From NCBI RefSeq assembly GCF_028618695.1, contig NZ_JAQIVI010000390.1:1-9102 (forward strand): a stretch of DNA of 9,102 nt. Direction: 5' to 3'. The notes beneath the pieces are model-generated. The model saw only the letters and a list, made by a program, of their open reading frames with translations. It ran no database searches and had not been told where the DNA came from. The stretch's first letter is position 1, and each line of letters begins with the position of its first letter. Positions 1 to 5,702 of the stretch are shown piece after piece. The position numbers were made by a program, and so were the translations under genes. The DNA comes from Natrinema soli. GTDB taxonomy: Archaea > Halobacteriota > Halobacteria > Halobacteriales > Natrialbaceae.

Positions 1-66
1 CTGAGGACGATCGTAACGGGTGTCAGCTGTATGGTGGTTTGTAGAATTTGAGATCCCGAAGTTGTG
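1..66 (-). repeat. Copy A of a diverged inverted repeat (element end or fragment)
   Basis: Read on the minus strand from 66 down to 12, this stretch aligns without gaps to 1765-1819 on the plus strand at 37 of 55 positions, including an exact 15-mer TTCTACAAACCACCA (32-46 here). The similarity begins where the integrase homology stops and may extend beyond the left window edge. Confidence 0.5.
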
Positions 67-409
67 ACCACCCGCACCACGCAGAGATATAGCGGTAATA
101 GGTTTGTACGGTGTTCTGCTTGAGTCCCCGATCTTCCCCGAGATGCCGCGCGTACTCGCGGAACACTCGCTCGTCGAGGTCTTCGAAGGTCGGCTCCCGG
201 TCGACGTCGTCGGGGACGATCCCGGTCCAGTCGTCGTCGCCGCGGTCGCCGGCGGCCCACTCGGCGAACCGCTCGAGCTCGCGTGCAGCGTTTCGTCGAT
301 AGTTCCCACCGTCCCCACCGCGGCCTTTCCCCTTGTCCTGGAGGTAGCGCTCGAAAGAGTTCGCAAGTGACTGCTCAGCGCGCTCTCGGGATGTCTTATC
401 GGGAGTCAT
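23..409 (-). pseudogene. Truncated tyrosine recombinase (phage/XerC-D type integrase), N-terminal domain only
   Basis: The 128-residue product matches the N-terminal core-binding (SAM-like) domain of haloarchaeal tyrosine integrases. It has an acidic region, then the helical stretch REYARHLGEDRGLKQNTVQT (about 84-103) and the hallmark YYRYISAWCGW (about 104-114). After CGW the frame reads SQLRDLKFYKPPYS and stops. The catalytic domain with the R-H-R-Y residues is absent, so it cannot be an active recombinase. The break lies near position 66, where a sequence begins that recurs inverted at 1765-1833, which suggests that an insertion or rearrangement removed the 3' half. The start overlaps the stop of the upstream gene by 4 nt (ATGA), showing translational coupling in the ancestral operon. 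It may still make a small DNA-binding protein, but a decayed gene is more likely. Confidence 0.75.
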
Positions 410-864
410 GGTTCCTCGTCCATGTACTGGTAGGTCGGCCGAACGTTCTCAAGGAGCTCTTCGGCGATTTCCCAGAGAATCAGGGAGGGAGTCTCGTGTT
501 CAAATGTGATCCCCCAGCGGTCCTCCTTATCGGCGGCTGAGTACTGGAAATGCGCCTGTCCGAGATCGGAGTGGTCCTCGTCCTGGTGCCAGCCAGCGTG
601 AAAGCCCGTGTTCGGGTCGGTGTAGTTGATACGGAACCAATCGTGTGGGTCCTGTCGATACCATTTGACGGTCAGTTCCGGCGAATCAGGACCTGCCGGG
701 GGATCAAGACGGGCCGGATCGAAAACCGCTCGCAGCTGCTTGGCCTCGATATCGTCCGGAACGTACTCGACGGCCGTGATCTGTGGCACACGGTCGAGGA
801 CGTCTCGCTTCAGCTGGGCGTAGAGGTTCGCGTTCGGATCACCACCCGGATGTGGGACCGACAT
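406..864 (-). CDS. Hypothetical His-rich protein, possible TumE-like (DUF6516) toxin
   Basis: This acidic soluble protein has 152 residues, no signal peptide and no membrane segment. The central part (about 42-82) reads as beta strands (KQLRAVFDPARL, ELTVKWYRQD, WFRINYTD). A His-rich stretch follows (about 88-107: FHAGWHQDEDHSD then QAHFQYS; His at 89, 93, 98 and 105), and an amphipathic helix closes it (SLILWEIAEELLENV). This strand-strand-WHxD-H-HxH-helix order resembles the TumE/DUF6516 toxin family, which pairs with a helix-turn-helix partner. Here a winged-helix gene lies 3 nt upstream. The assignment is from remembered family pattern only. Without it, the product is a conserved-looking hypothetical protein of an integrase-linked operon. 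The start is fixed by the 3-nt gap after the upstream stop. Confidence 0.6.
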   Translation of the reverse strand: MSVPHPGGDPNANLYAQLKRDVLDRVPQITAVEYVPDDIEAKQLRAVFDPARLDPPAGPDSPELTVKWYRQDPHDWFRINYTDPNTGFHAGWHQDEDHSDLGQAHFQYSAADKEDRWGITFEHETPSLILWEIAEELLENVRPTYQYMDEEP

Positions 865-867
865 CCG

Positions 868-1407
868 TTAGCTGCTGGCCTCGGCAGGCTCTGTCGTCGG
901 AGCGAGGAAGTCCCATTCGCGGATGGCGAAGCCAACGATCTGGAGACGCCGCTGAAGGTGCTCCCACTCGCGGGCAATCTCACGGCGACGGTCTTCCTCG
1001 TCAGCGTCAAGGGACTCGTCAGCGAGTGTCCCGCGTAGCTGATTCGGTGACTCGACGCCGAATTCATCCTCCCAGTTGCGGATCTGCGTCTTCATATCGG
1101 CGAGACGGTTCGTGAGTTCCTCGACCGTGTGCCCGCTGTCTCGAAGACGCATCGCCTCCTGCATCGCTTGGCGGCGGTGATCTGGGTAATACGTCGTGTG
1201 GGTGCCGTTTTCGTCACGATGGAGGATTCCATCGTCTACGAGGCGTTCGAGGACGCGTTTGGTTGGTTCGTGTGACCAGCCCGCTTCGGAGGCGATCCAG
1301 TTTGCCGTCCGCGGCTCCGACAGCTGTCGGGCGGTCATCCTCACGCGGTCTTCGCCCGTTGTCTGGCGTTCCATCAGGCCCTCGGAGTTCGATTCGTCTT
1401 CGGTCAT
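868..1407 (-). CDS. Winged helix-turn-helix protein with C-terminal coiled coil (possible antitoxin or regulator)
   Basis: The product has 179 residues. Residues 25-75 form a winged helix-turn-helix: ARQLSEPRTANWIASEAGWS, recognition helix HEPTKRVLERLVDDG, and wing ILHRDENGTHTTYY. Residues 78-165 are charged heptad-like helices (QAMQEAMRLRDSGHTVEEL, RREIAREWEHLQRRLQ), probably for dimerisation. It resembles haloarchaeal HTH proteins found next to integrases (DUF7342-like, from memory). The frame is open up to 1587, but the Arg-rich upstream stretch is unlike a haloarchaeal protein. ATG at 1407 has a TATA-like box 24-32 nt upstream, so that start was chosen. It lies 3 nt before the TumE-like gene and may repress this operon or act as its antitoxin. 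DNA binding is well supported; the partner role is inference. Confidence 0.7.
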   Translation of the reverse strand: MTEDESNSEGLMERQTTGEDRVRMTARQLSEPRTANWIASEAGWSHEPTKRVLERLVDDGILHRDENGTHTTYYPDHRRQAMQEAMRLRDSGHTVEELTNRLADMKTQIRNWEDEFGVESPNQLRGTLADESLDADEEDRRREIAREWEHLQRRLQIVGFAIREWDFLAPTTEPAEASS

Positions 1408-1430
1408 ACAACACCGTTCGGGCTTTGTCT

Positions 1431-1439
1431 TAATATAGG
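1431..1439 (-). promoter_or_regulatory. TATA-like box for the HTH/TumE-like/integrase operon
   Basis: On the minus strand the sequence reads CCTATATTA. It lies 24-32 nt upstream of ATG at 1407, the spacing expected for a leaderless haloarchaeal transcript. This supports 1407 as the start rather than 1587. Confidence 0.5.
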
Positions 1440-1482
1440 TTGAGGTCATTAGGTCTATACCGAAACTAATTCTTCGCCATCG

Positions 1483-1601
1483 CCTCGACCTCGGTTGAGG
1501 AGGGCCAGAGCAAACTCGAACCCTGTTCTTGACGGCTCTACCCCGGGGGAAGCGCCGTCGTGAGGCAGTTGCAGCATTCGTGCTCACCCGACGGCGTCGG
1601 G
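1483..1601 (+). other. Cluster of potential RNA hairpins (possible ncRNA or element remnant)
   Basis: Four stem-loops can be drawn in 119 nt. CCTCGAC/GTTGAGG (1483-1489 / 1494-1500) has one G-T pair and a CTCG loop. GACGGC/GCCGTC (1531-1536 / 1554-1559) encloses CCCCGGGG. AGCA-TTCG-TGCT (1573-1584) has a UUCG tetraloop and can sit inside GTGAG/CTCAC (1560-1564 / 1583-1587). CCCGAC/GTCGGG (1587-1592 / 1596-1601) closes the series, sharing base 1587 with the GTGAG/CTCAC stem. A TATA-like TCTATAC at 1454-1460 would place a start near 1484. No known RNA family was recognised. Confidence 0.25.
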
Positions 1602-1724
1602 GTACTTCAATATGATCGTGATTACGGGCATAATCAGGACCACTTGCTGTATTCGCCCCATCAGGAGAATACCGGCATCTGGAGTCTCTTACCCCCGGAA
1701 TTCCGTACTACAGGAAATTATATA

Positions 1725-1742
1725 TTGTATATCGCTATACAA
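1725..1742. promoter_or_regulatory. 18-bp palindromic operator-like site
   Basis: TTGTATATCGCTATACAA has perfect 7-bp arms (TTGTATA/TATACAA) around TCGC. It lies in an AT-rich patch with no gene start close by. The overlapping 12-mer TATATTGTATAT (1721-1732) recurs exactly at 6320-6331, next to the Cys-rich peptide gene. It may be an orphaned repressor site or part of a decayed element. Confidence 0.35.
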
Positions 1743-1764
1743 AATCCCGGACCTCGCTCTGCGC

Positions 1765-1833
1765 CACAGATTCGGCGTTTGGATTTCTACAAACCACCAG
1801 TTGGACGACACTTTTCACGTCTTGCGGCTCAGA
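1765..1833 (+). repeat. Copy B of a diverged inverted repeat (element end or fragment)
   Basis: This is the partner of the copy at 1-66. The exact 15-mer TTCTACAAACCACCA lies at 1785-1799, a shared GACAC at 1807-1811, and CTCAG closes both copies with a 2-nt gap. Both copies can be read as LxFYKPP in one frame, so the source could be a coding fragment as well as an insertion-sequence end. No family was recognised. Confidence 0.45.
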
Positions 1834-2021
1834 AAATCAGCCCATAAGTTCGTTCTCTGGCTCTTCACTCCGGAGATCGACCAATCAAATGGAATTGAAT
1901 CGTAGATGAGAGGTACAATCAGAATATCGAAAATGTGAGAACGTTAGTTCTGCTCTGATTCGAGTTCCTCTACCCGACGTTTCACCCCTAATATACCGAT
2001 GTGTAATCAGGGGAAGGCTGC

Positions 2022-2468
2022 TTAGGGAGCGGTACTAAACTCGTCGAACAGTGCGATAACCCGCTGTTCGATTTCGTCACGAATCTCGCGCACTCGCTCT
2101 AGGTCTTCCCCATCAGGATCGTCGAGCGCCCAGTCGCGCACCTCGACAGCACTCCCAACTGCGCCGACGTCTAGTGTGGAACAGCCCATTGTCGCGACGT
2201 AGTCGCACGACTGAAGTTCGTCGATTGTGATTTCGCGCGGCGTTCGATCGGAGAGGTCGAAGCCAGTCTCGTCCATCACGTCGATCACTTCCTCGTGGAC
2301 GTGGTCGGCCGGATGCGTCCCGCCAGTCAGGATTTCGACGCGGTCGTCGAGGCTACGGCGGTCGCGTTCGCGCTCTGCGAACGCCGTGGACATCTGGGAA
2401 CGACCAGCGTTTTGGACGCACATGAAGGCGATACGAATCGGTTCAGCCGAATCAGTATTCGTGGACAT
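2022..2468 (-). CDS. arsC: Arsenate reductase, low-molecular-weight phosphatase (thioredoxin-type ArsC) family
   Basis: This cytoplasmic enzyme of 148 residues is predicted to reduce arsenate to arsenite for export by the adjacent Acr3. The phosphatase loop CVQNAGRS (C17-x5-R23-S24) carries the nucleophilic Cys and anion-binding Arg. DWALDDP (112-118) matches the DP loop with the acid Asp of the family. C96 in ATMGCST corresponds to the first resolving Cys of thioredoxin-coupled ArsC. The usual following Cys (MGCxxACP) is absent, reading STLDVG, and the only other Cys is C88 in QSCDYV. The start is 15 nt after the acr3 stop, so the gene is last in arsR1-acr3-arsC. No Shine-Dalgarno sequence is seen. 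A protein tyrosine phosphatase role is the alternative, but the neighbours argue for arsenate. Confidence 0.85.
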   Translation of the reverse strand: MSTNTDSAEPIRIAFMCVQNAGRSQMSTAFAERERDRRSLDDRVEILTGGTHPADHVHEEVIDVMDETGFDLSDRTPREITIDELQSCDYVATMGCSTLDVGAVGSAVEVRDWALDDPDGEDLERVREIRDEIEQRVIALFDEFSTAP

Positions 2469-2483
2469 TGGCTTGGGTGGTAA

Positions 2484-3650
2484 TTAGTCGTCGTTTGTAG
2501 TCGGTTCAGGAGCGGATGGGCCAGGGCTTCCAGTCCCAGACCCACTCCAGTCGAGTTTGCGCTGGAAGTAGAGCGCAACGTTGACCAGCGCGAGTAACAC
2601 CGGCACCTCAATGAGCGGCCCAATGACGGTCGCAAAGGCAACTCCGGAGCCGACGCCGAACACTGCGACCGCGACCGCGATTGCCAACTCGAAGTTATTC
2701 GAGGCAGCCGTGAACCCGATCGCGGTCGTCGTCGAGTAGTCCGCACCGATTCCCCGGCCCATGCCGAAGCTCACGAGGAACATCACCACGAAGTAGATCG
2801 TCAGTGGCACGGCGATCAACAGGACGTCCGCGGGCGCGGCGACGATGTTCTCGCCCTGCGTGGCGAACATCACGATGATGGTGAACAGCAGCGCGACAAG
2901 CGTCAGGGGATCGATCTTCGGAATGAACACCTCGTCGTACCACTCCTCGCTCTTGATCCGCGTTCCGACATAGCGGGTGAGAAAGCCCGCTGCGAAGGGA
3001 ATCCCGAGGAAGACGACGATCGCCTCGAACACCTGCATCGGCGTGATGTCGAAGGTGGTGATGCCGGCGACGAGCGTCTCCATACCCAGTAGTGGTGGCA
3101 GGAACAACGCGAAGAACCAGACGTACACCCCGTAGGTGATGATCTGGAACAGGCTGTTGAACGCGACCAACCCAGTTACGTACTCGGTCGAGCCCTCGGC
3201 GAGTTCGTTCCAGACCAGCACCATCGCGATACACCGGGCCATCCCGATGAAGATGAGTCCAAGGAAGAATTCGGGGCGAGCCGGCAAGCCGGGAACCAGC
3301 CCGCTGAAGAAGATGACTGCGAGCCCGAACATTAGCGTCGGGCCGATCAGCCAATTCTGGATGAGACTCAGCCCGAGTACCCGCCAATTGCTGAAAACGG
3401 TCGGAAGCTGCGAGTAGTCCGCCTTTGCCAGCGGTGGGTACATCATCAGCACGAGTCCGATCTCTACGAGGTGGAGGTTCTGAATCGGCTCAGTCACCGA
3501 CGGGGCAACGTATCCGAGTCCCACGCCAATGGCCATTGCGCCGAATATCCAGACGGTGAGGTACTTGTCGAGGAAGTCCATCGACCGCGGGTCACCACAG
3601 CTCTCACAGTCGCAGTTCGGCCCGTGATCATGGGTATCGACGTTACTCAT
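2484..3650 (-). CDS. acr3: Arsenite efflux carrier, ACR3 family
   Basis: This polytopic membrane protein of 388 residues belongs to the BASS-related ACR3 family and exports As(III). About ten hydrophobic segments are visible between residues 30 and 362. The family's essential Cys lies in GMARCIAMVLVWNE (C140), and the conserved Glu in NNFELAIAVA (E321). The N-terminus is extended by a His/Cys stretch HDHGPNCDCESCGD (H7, H9, C13, C15, C18) not needed for the transport core and suited to metal binding. The C-terminal tail is a Ser/Pro/Gly/Asp linker. The start overlaps arsR1 by 8 nt, with GGGAG 8 nt before ATG, so translation is probably coupled. It would be derepressed with arsR1 by arsenite. 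Antimonite as an additional substrate cannot be excluded. Confidence 0.92.
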   Translation of the reverse strand: MSNVDTHDHGPNCDCESCGDPRSMDFLDKYLTVWIFGAMAIGVGLGYVAPSVTEPIQNLHLVEIGLVLMMYPPLAKADYSQLPTVFSNWRVLGLSLIQNWLIGPTLMFGLAVIFFSGLVPGLPARPEFFLGLIFIGMARCIAMVLVWNELAEGSTEYVTGLVAFNSLFQIITYGVYVWFFALFLPPLLGMETLVAGITTFDITPMQVFEAIVVFLGIPFAAGFLTRYVGTRIKSEEWYDEVFIPKIDPLTLVALLFTIIVMFATQGENIVAAPADVLLIAVPLTIYFVVMFLVSFGMGRGIGADYSTTTAIGFTAASNNFELAIAVAVAVFGVGSGVAFATVIGPLIEVPVLLALVNVALYFQRKLDWSGSGTGSPGPSAPEPTTNDD

Positions 3651-4047
3651 CGCTCACGCTCCCTTCGAGGACGGTGACGAGGGCGACCGCACGGTTGGTT
3701 GCCCGATACTTCTTCCAGCGGCCGTCCTTCCGCCCGTCGACAAGGCCCGCGTCGACGAGCGCCGAGAGCGCGTGACTGAGACCGCTCTCGGTCACGTCGA
3801 CGACCGCGTGCAACTCACAGACGCAGAGTTCCTCTTGGGCTGCAACGAGCACACGGACGAGCGTATATCGTGTCTCATTGGATAGTGCCGAGAGCACATT
3901 GAGTTCAGTATTCACCTGCGCTTCCCCAAGTGCTGCTTCGAGCGTGCCGAGTTCGTCGAGCCGCCGCTCGACGTCCTCGCTGCGACACTCCCCGAGTTCG
4001 TCGTCGAGATAGCGTCGTAATCGATCTGTGGCTTGTGCCATTAGCAT
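3643..4047 (-). CDS. arsR: ArsR-family arsenite-responsive repressor (ArsR1)
   Basis: The product has 134 residues. The winged helix spans about 46-118: NVLSALSNETRYTLVRVLVAA, then ELCVCEL (C75 and C77, the canonical thiolate pair in the helix before the recognition helix), recognition helix TESGLSHALSALVDAGL, and wing DGRKDGRWKKYRAT. Binding of As(III) to these Cys typically releases the repressor from DNA; C21 in the N-terminal extension could be a third ligand. It is the first gene of arsR1-acr3-arsC. A second in-frame ATG lies at 4041; 4047 was kept because the inverted repeat 4048-4071 directly abuts it, as expected for autorepression of a leaderless transcript. The same site type lies before the divergent RidA gene. 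Confidence 0.9.
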   Translation of the reverse strand: MLMAQATDRLRRYLDDELGECRSEDVERRLDELGTLEAALGEAQVNTELNVLSALSNETRYTLVRVLVAAQEELCVCELHAVVDVTESGLSHALSALVDAGLVDGRKDGRWKKYRATNRAVALVTVLEGSVSDE

Positions 4048-4071
4048 CTAGTTGAGAAACGACTCAATTAG
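4048..4071. promoter_or_regulatory. ArsR-type operator 1, abutting arsR1 start
   Basis: This 24-bp inverted repeat has arms CTAGTTGAG and CTCAATTAG (9 positions, one mismatch) around AAACGA, ending right at the arsR1 start codon. It shares 17 of 24 positions with the site before the RidA gene. Its position over the predicted start region suits repression by ArsR1. Farther upstream on the minus strand, ACGAAAGTACTAA is a weak BRE/TATA candidate overlapping the outer arm. Confidence 0.6.
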
Positions 4072-4109
4072 TACTTTCGTTTACGAACGAACGTACCCGG
4101 ACAACAATC

Positions 4110-4129
4110 CCCATATGATCATATATGGG
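4110..4129. promoter_or_regulatory. Central palindrome in the arsR1/RidA divergent region
   Basis: CCCATAT and ATATGGG form 7-bp arms (4110-4116 / 4123-4129), and the inner ATATGATCATAT (4113-4124) is a perfect 12-bp palindrome. It lies midway between the two divergent starts, away from the two ArsR-like operators, and differs from them in sequence. It could bind a second regulator acting on both promoters. Confidence 0.3.
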
Positions 4130-4157
4130 CGTTTGATTGAAGACCGGTCGAACTAAG

Positions 4158-4181
4158 TTAGTTGAACAACAACACAACTAA
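4158..4181. promoter_or_regulatory. ArsR-type operator 2, abutting the RidA-family start
   Basis: TTAGTTG (4158-4164) and CAACTAA (4175-4181) are perfect arms 10 nt apart, giving the same 24-bp span as the site at 4048-4071. It ends 3 nt before the RidA start codon. The TATA-like CTAAGTTAG (4154-4162) overlaps its left arm, so a bound repressor would block transcription. An additional half-site pair AACTA/TAGTT lies at 4151-4163. Confidence 0.55.
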
Positions 4182-4184
4182 TAC

Positions 4185-4607
4185 ATGGCGAGCGAATCAA
4201 CCACCCGAACCCGTGTCGTCTCGCGTGCAAGTGACGCCACCCGCAAACAACGCGACGGAACTGAGTTTACGGGCGCATTCGGCCAGCGAACCGGTGATTC
4301 GGATCTCCTCTTCGTCGAGGGGCAGCTCCCGGAACGGGATGGAACAGTAGAAAGCAATGACTCTGCGTCGAAGCAGCTGGAACTTTGCCTAGAGAACCTC
4401 GAATCCGTCCTCGCTCAGCGCGGGCGGACCATTGAGAACGTGCTTCAGGTCACACTCTACCTCGCGGACATGGACGCGTACGAGCAGGTGAACGAGACGT
4501 ATGAACAGTACTTCGAGGAGACGTATCCCGCGCGGACAACGGTCGGCGTCTGTGAACTGCTCGGCGGTGCTACAGTCACCGTCGACGCCGTCGTCGCTGT
4601 CGAATAA
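4185..4607 (+). CDS. RidA/YjgF/UK114-family protein linked to the ars operon
   Basis: The product is cytoplasmic, 140 residues, close to the usual 125-135, with a slightly longer acidic N-terminus. It carries the family landmarks: DLLFVEGQLP (40-49), the helix QLELCLENLESVLAQRGRTIENVLQVTLYLADMD, VNETYEQYFEE, and PARTTVGV, whose R117 matches the Arg that anchors the carboxylate of enamine/imine substrates. Typical RidA deaminates reactive 2-aminoacrylate, protecting PLP enzymes. Here the Glu of the usual VEIEAI segment is Asp (VTVDAV, D134), so activity may differ. C123 is near the predicted active site. The start is supported by the abutting operator and a TATA-like box. It diverges from arsR1 and ends convergent with the permease gene. 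The ars connection suggests damage control under metalloid stress, which is inference. Confidence 0.88.
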   Translation: MASESTTRTRVVSRASDATRKQRDGTEFTGAFGQRTGDSDLLFVEGQLPERDGTVESNDSASKQLELCLENLESVLAQRGRTIENVLQVTLYLADMDAYEQVNETYEQYFEETYPARTTVGVCELLGGATVTVDAVVAVE

Positions 4608-4651
4608 CGACAACTGACGGCTACGAATACCATACGGGGCTGTTTCTACCG

Positions 4652-4732
4652 ATGAAGAGTGTCGTCAGGGTAGAGAATGACGACGTCACGGTGTTGTTCG
4701 AGGGCGATGAAGACGTAAGTACTGCATTCTAA
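4652..4732 (+). other. Possible 26-codon small ORF, doubtful
   Basis: The frame encodes a 26-residue acidic peptide beginning MKSVVRVENDDVTVLFEGDE between the convergent RidA and permease genes. The composition is haloarchaeal, but there is no ribosome binding site or conserved neighbour. It could be a small protein or the remnant of a longer gene. Confidence 0.2.
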
Positions 4733-4737
4733 TGCAG
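4722..4737. terminator. Palindromic hairpin between convergent genes, candidate terminator
   Basis: CTGCATTCTAATGCAG can form 6-7 bp with a 2-4 nt loop. It lies 5 nt from the permease stop and downstream of the RidA gene, where a bidirectional terminator would be expected. No T-tract follows on either strand, so termination is only a guess. Confidence 0.3.
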
Positions 4738-4741
4738 GGAC

Positions 4742-5701
4742 TCAGACGATGAAGACGTTGAACACAACACCAACCACGACTCCGATCGTGACGACCGTCC
4801 CGGCGTAGACGAGCAACAGCCGGCGCTTGAAGAGCTTGTTCAGGAGGATCAGGTTCGGAATGCTCACTCCCGCGCCACCGATGACGAACGCGAGGACCGT
4901 CCCGATCGCAATACCCTGCTCGCTGAGCGAGGCAGCGATAGGTAGCATTCCGCTGAGGCTGATGTAGACCGGCGCACCGGCCAACGCAGCTAGCGGGACG
5001 GCTAGCGGATTCTCCGACCCGAGGACGGTGTGGAGAACATCAACTGGAACGACACCGTGAATTAGCGCCCCGAGCGTCATTCCGAGAATGAGGTACGGAA
5101 GCGTATCAACGAAGAACGACCATGCCTCACGTGCGGCAGTCTCAACGTGCTGGCTGTGCGTCTGATTTGCCGTGTCGGAACTACCTGCACAACAATCAGC
5201 GGTTCCGCCGTCCGTTGCAATGGTCTGCTCCGTTTCCTCAACGATCCGGACGTCTTTGATGTGCTCACCCAGCCCAAGCCGACCGATAACAATTCCACCG
5301 ATGACAGCAGCAACGAATGTCATAACGACGTAGTAGATCGTGATCTCGATTCCAAACAGACCGATAAGTAGAATCACCGCGATCTCGTTGACGAGTGGCG
5401 ACGCAAGCAAGAACGAGAATGCGAGTCCGAGTGGTGCACCTGCTTGAAGTAGTCCAGCGAGGACAGGGACAGTCGAACACGAGCAGAACGGTGTCACCGC
5501 GCCCAGGCCAGCGGCAGCAACATTACCGGTTCCTTCATCGTGGCCACGGAGTTTGCGCTCGACTTTCTCCGGAGGGAGGTACTCTTGTGCAAGGCCTACG
5601 AGGAAGGAGGCTCCAATGAATAACGGAACGAGAATGACGGCGAGGTGGAGGAAATAGTCCCAGGAGTCGAGTAGTGCCTCGCCGAGTCCTGGTGGAAGCA
5701 T
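4742..5701 (-). CDS. ArsP/YraQ-type permease (DUF318, COG0701 family)
   Basis: This membrane permease of about 319 residues has two hydrophobic halves (about 15-145 and 195-317) joined by a soluble loop. The signature [11 protein letters not shown] lies at 70-80 (C73, C75), followed by [12 protein letters not shown]. The second half has the related [18 protein letters not shown]. Members of this family export trivalent organoarsenicals (ArsP) or have unknown metal-related roles. The loop carries ADCCAGSSD (C170, C171) and His residues, a possible thiol metal site. The frame opens at 5710, overlapping arsR2 by 8 nt, but AGGAGG (5711-5716) touches that ATG and sits 9 nt before the ATG at 5701, so 5701 is preferred. 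It is the last gene of the Cys-peptide/arsR2/permease unit. The substrate is uncertain. Confidence 0.82.
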   Translation of the reverse strand: MLPPGLGEALLDSWDYFLHLAVILVPLFIGASFLVGLAQEYLPPEKVERKLRGHDEGTGNVAAAGLGAVTPFCSCSTVPVLAGLLQAGAPLGLAFSFLLASPLVNEIAVILLIGLFGIEITIYYVVMTFVAAVIGGIVIGRLGLGEHIKDVRIVEETEQTIATDGGTADCCAGSSDTANQTHSQHVETAAREAWSFFVDTLPYLILGMTLGALIHGVVPVDVLHTVLGSENPLAVPLAALAGAPVYISLSGMLPIAASLSEQGIAIGTVLAFVIGGAGVSIPNLILLNKLFKRRLLLVYAGTVVTIGVVVGVVFNVFIV

Positions 5702-5702
5702 C

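Larger units (their letters stand above)
1408..2021. other. 614-bp intergenic region without a convincing gene
   Basis: This gap separates the integrase-linked operon from the end of arsC. It contains the TATA box of the HTH gene, a cluster of possible hairpins (1483-1601), an AT-rich patch with an 18-bp hairpin palindrome (1725-1742), and a diverged inverted copy of the sequence at the left window edge (1765-1833). Open frames on the plus strand (1560-1847 and 1612-1905) lack haloarchaeal acidic composition and a start signal, so I do not call them genes. From 1834 to 2021 I see only a weak inverted repeat (CCCCT 1985-1989 / AGGGG 2009-2013), a poor terminator candidate for the ars operon. 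Confidence 0.6.

Noticed and set aside
550..1038. Plus-strand 162-codon frame opposite the TumE-like and HTH genes
   Set aside because: It is the antisense shadow of two better supported minus-strand genes.
1500..1535. tRNA-like GGTTCGA motif on the minus strand
   Set aside because: The flanking bases do not form a T arm or acceptor stem, and no cloverleaf can be drawn.
1408..1587. Upstream extension of the HTH gene to an ATG at 1587
   Set aside because: The added residues are Arg-rich and unlike haloarchaeal proteins, and a TATA box at the right distance supports the ATG at 1407.
1560..1905. Two plus-strand open frames in the intergenic region
   Set aside because: Composition is not acidic, no start signal is seen, and they overlap the repeat copy and palindrome; they look like chance frames or decayed sequence.
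1985..2013. CCCCT/AGGGG inverted repeat as terminator of the ars operon
   Set aside because: The stem is only 5 bp with a 19-nt loop and no T-tract; support is too weak for a call.
2695..3387. 230-codon minus-strand frame inside acr3
   Set aside because: It is an out-of-frame shadow of acr3, rich in Arg and His, without family features.
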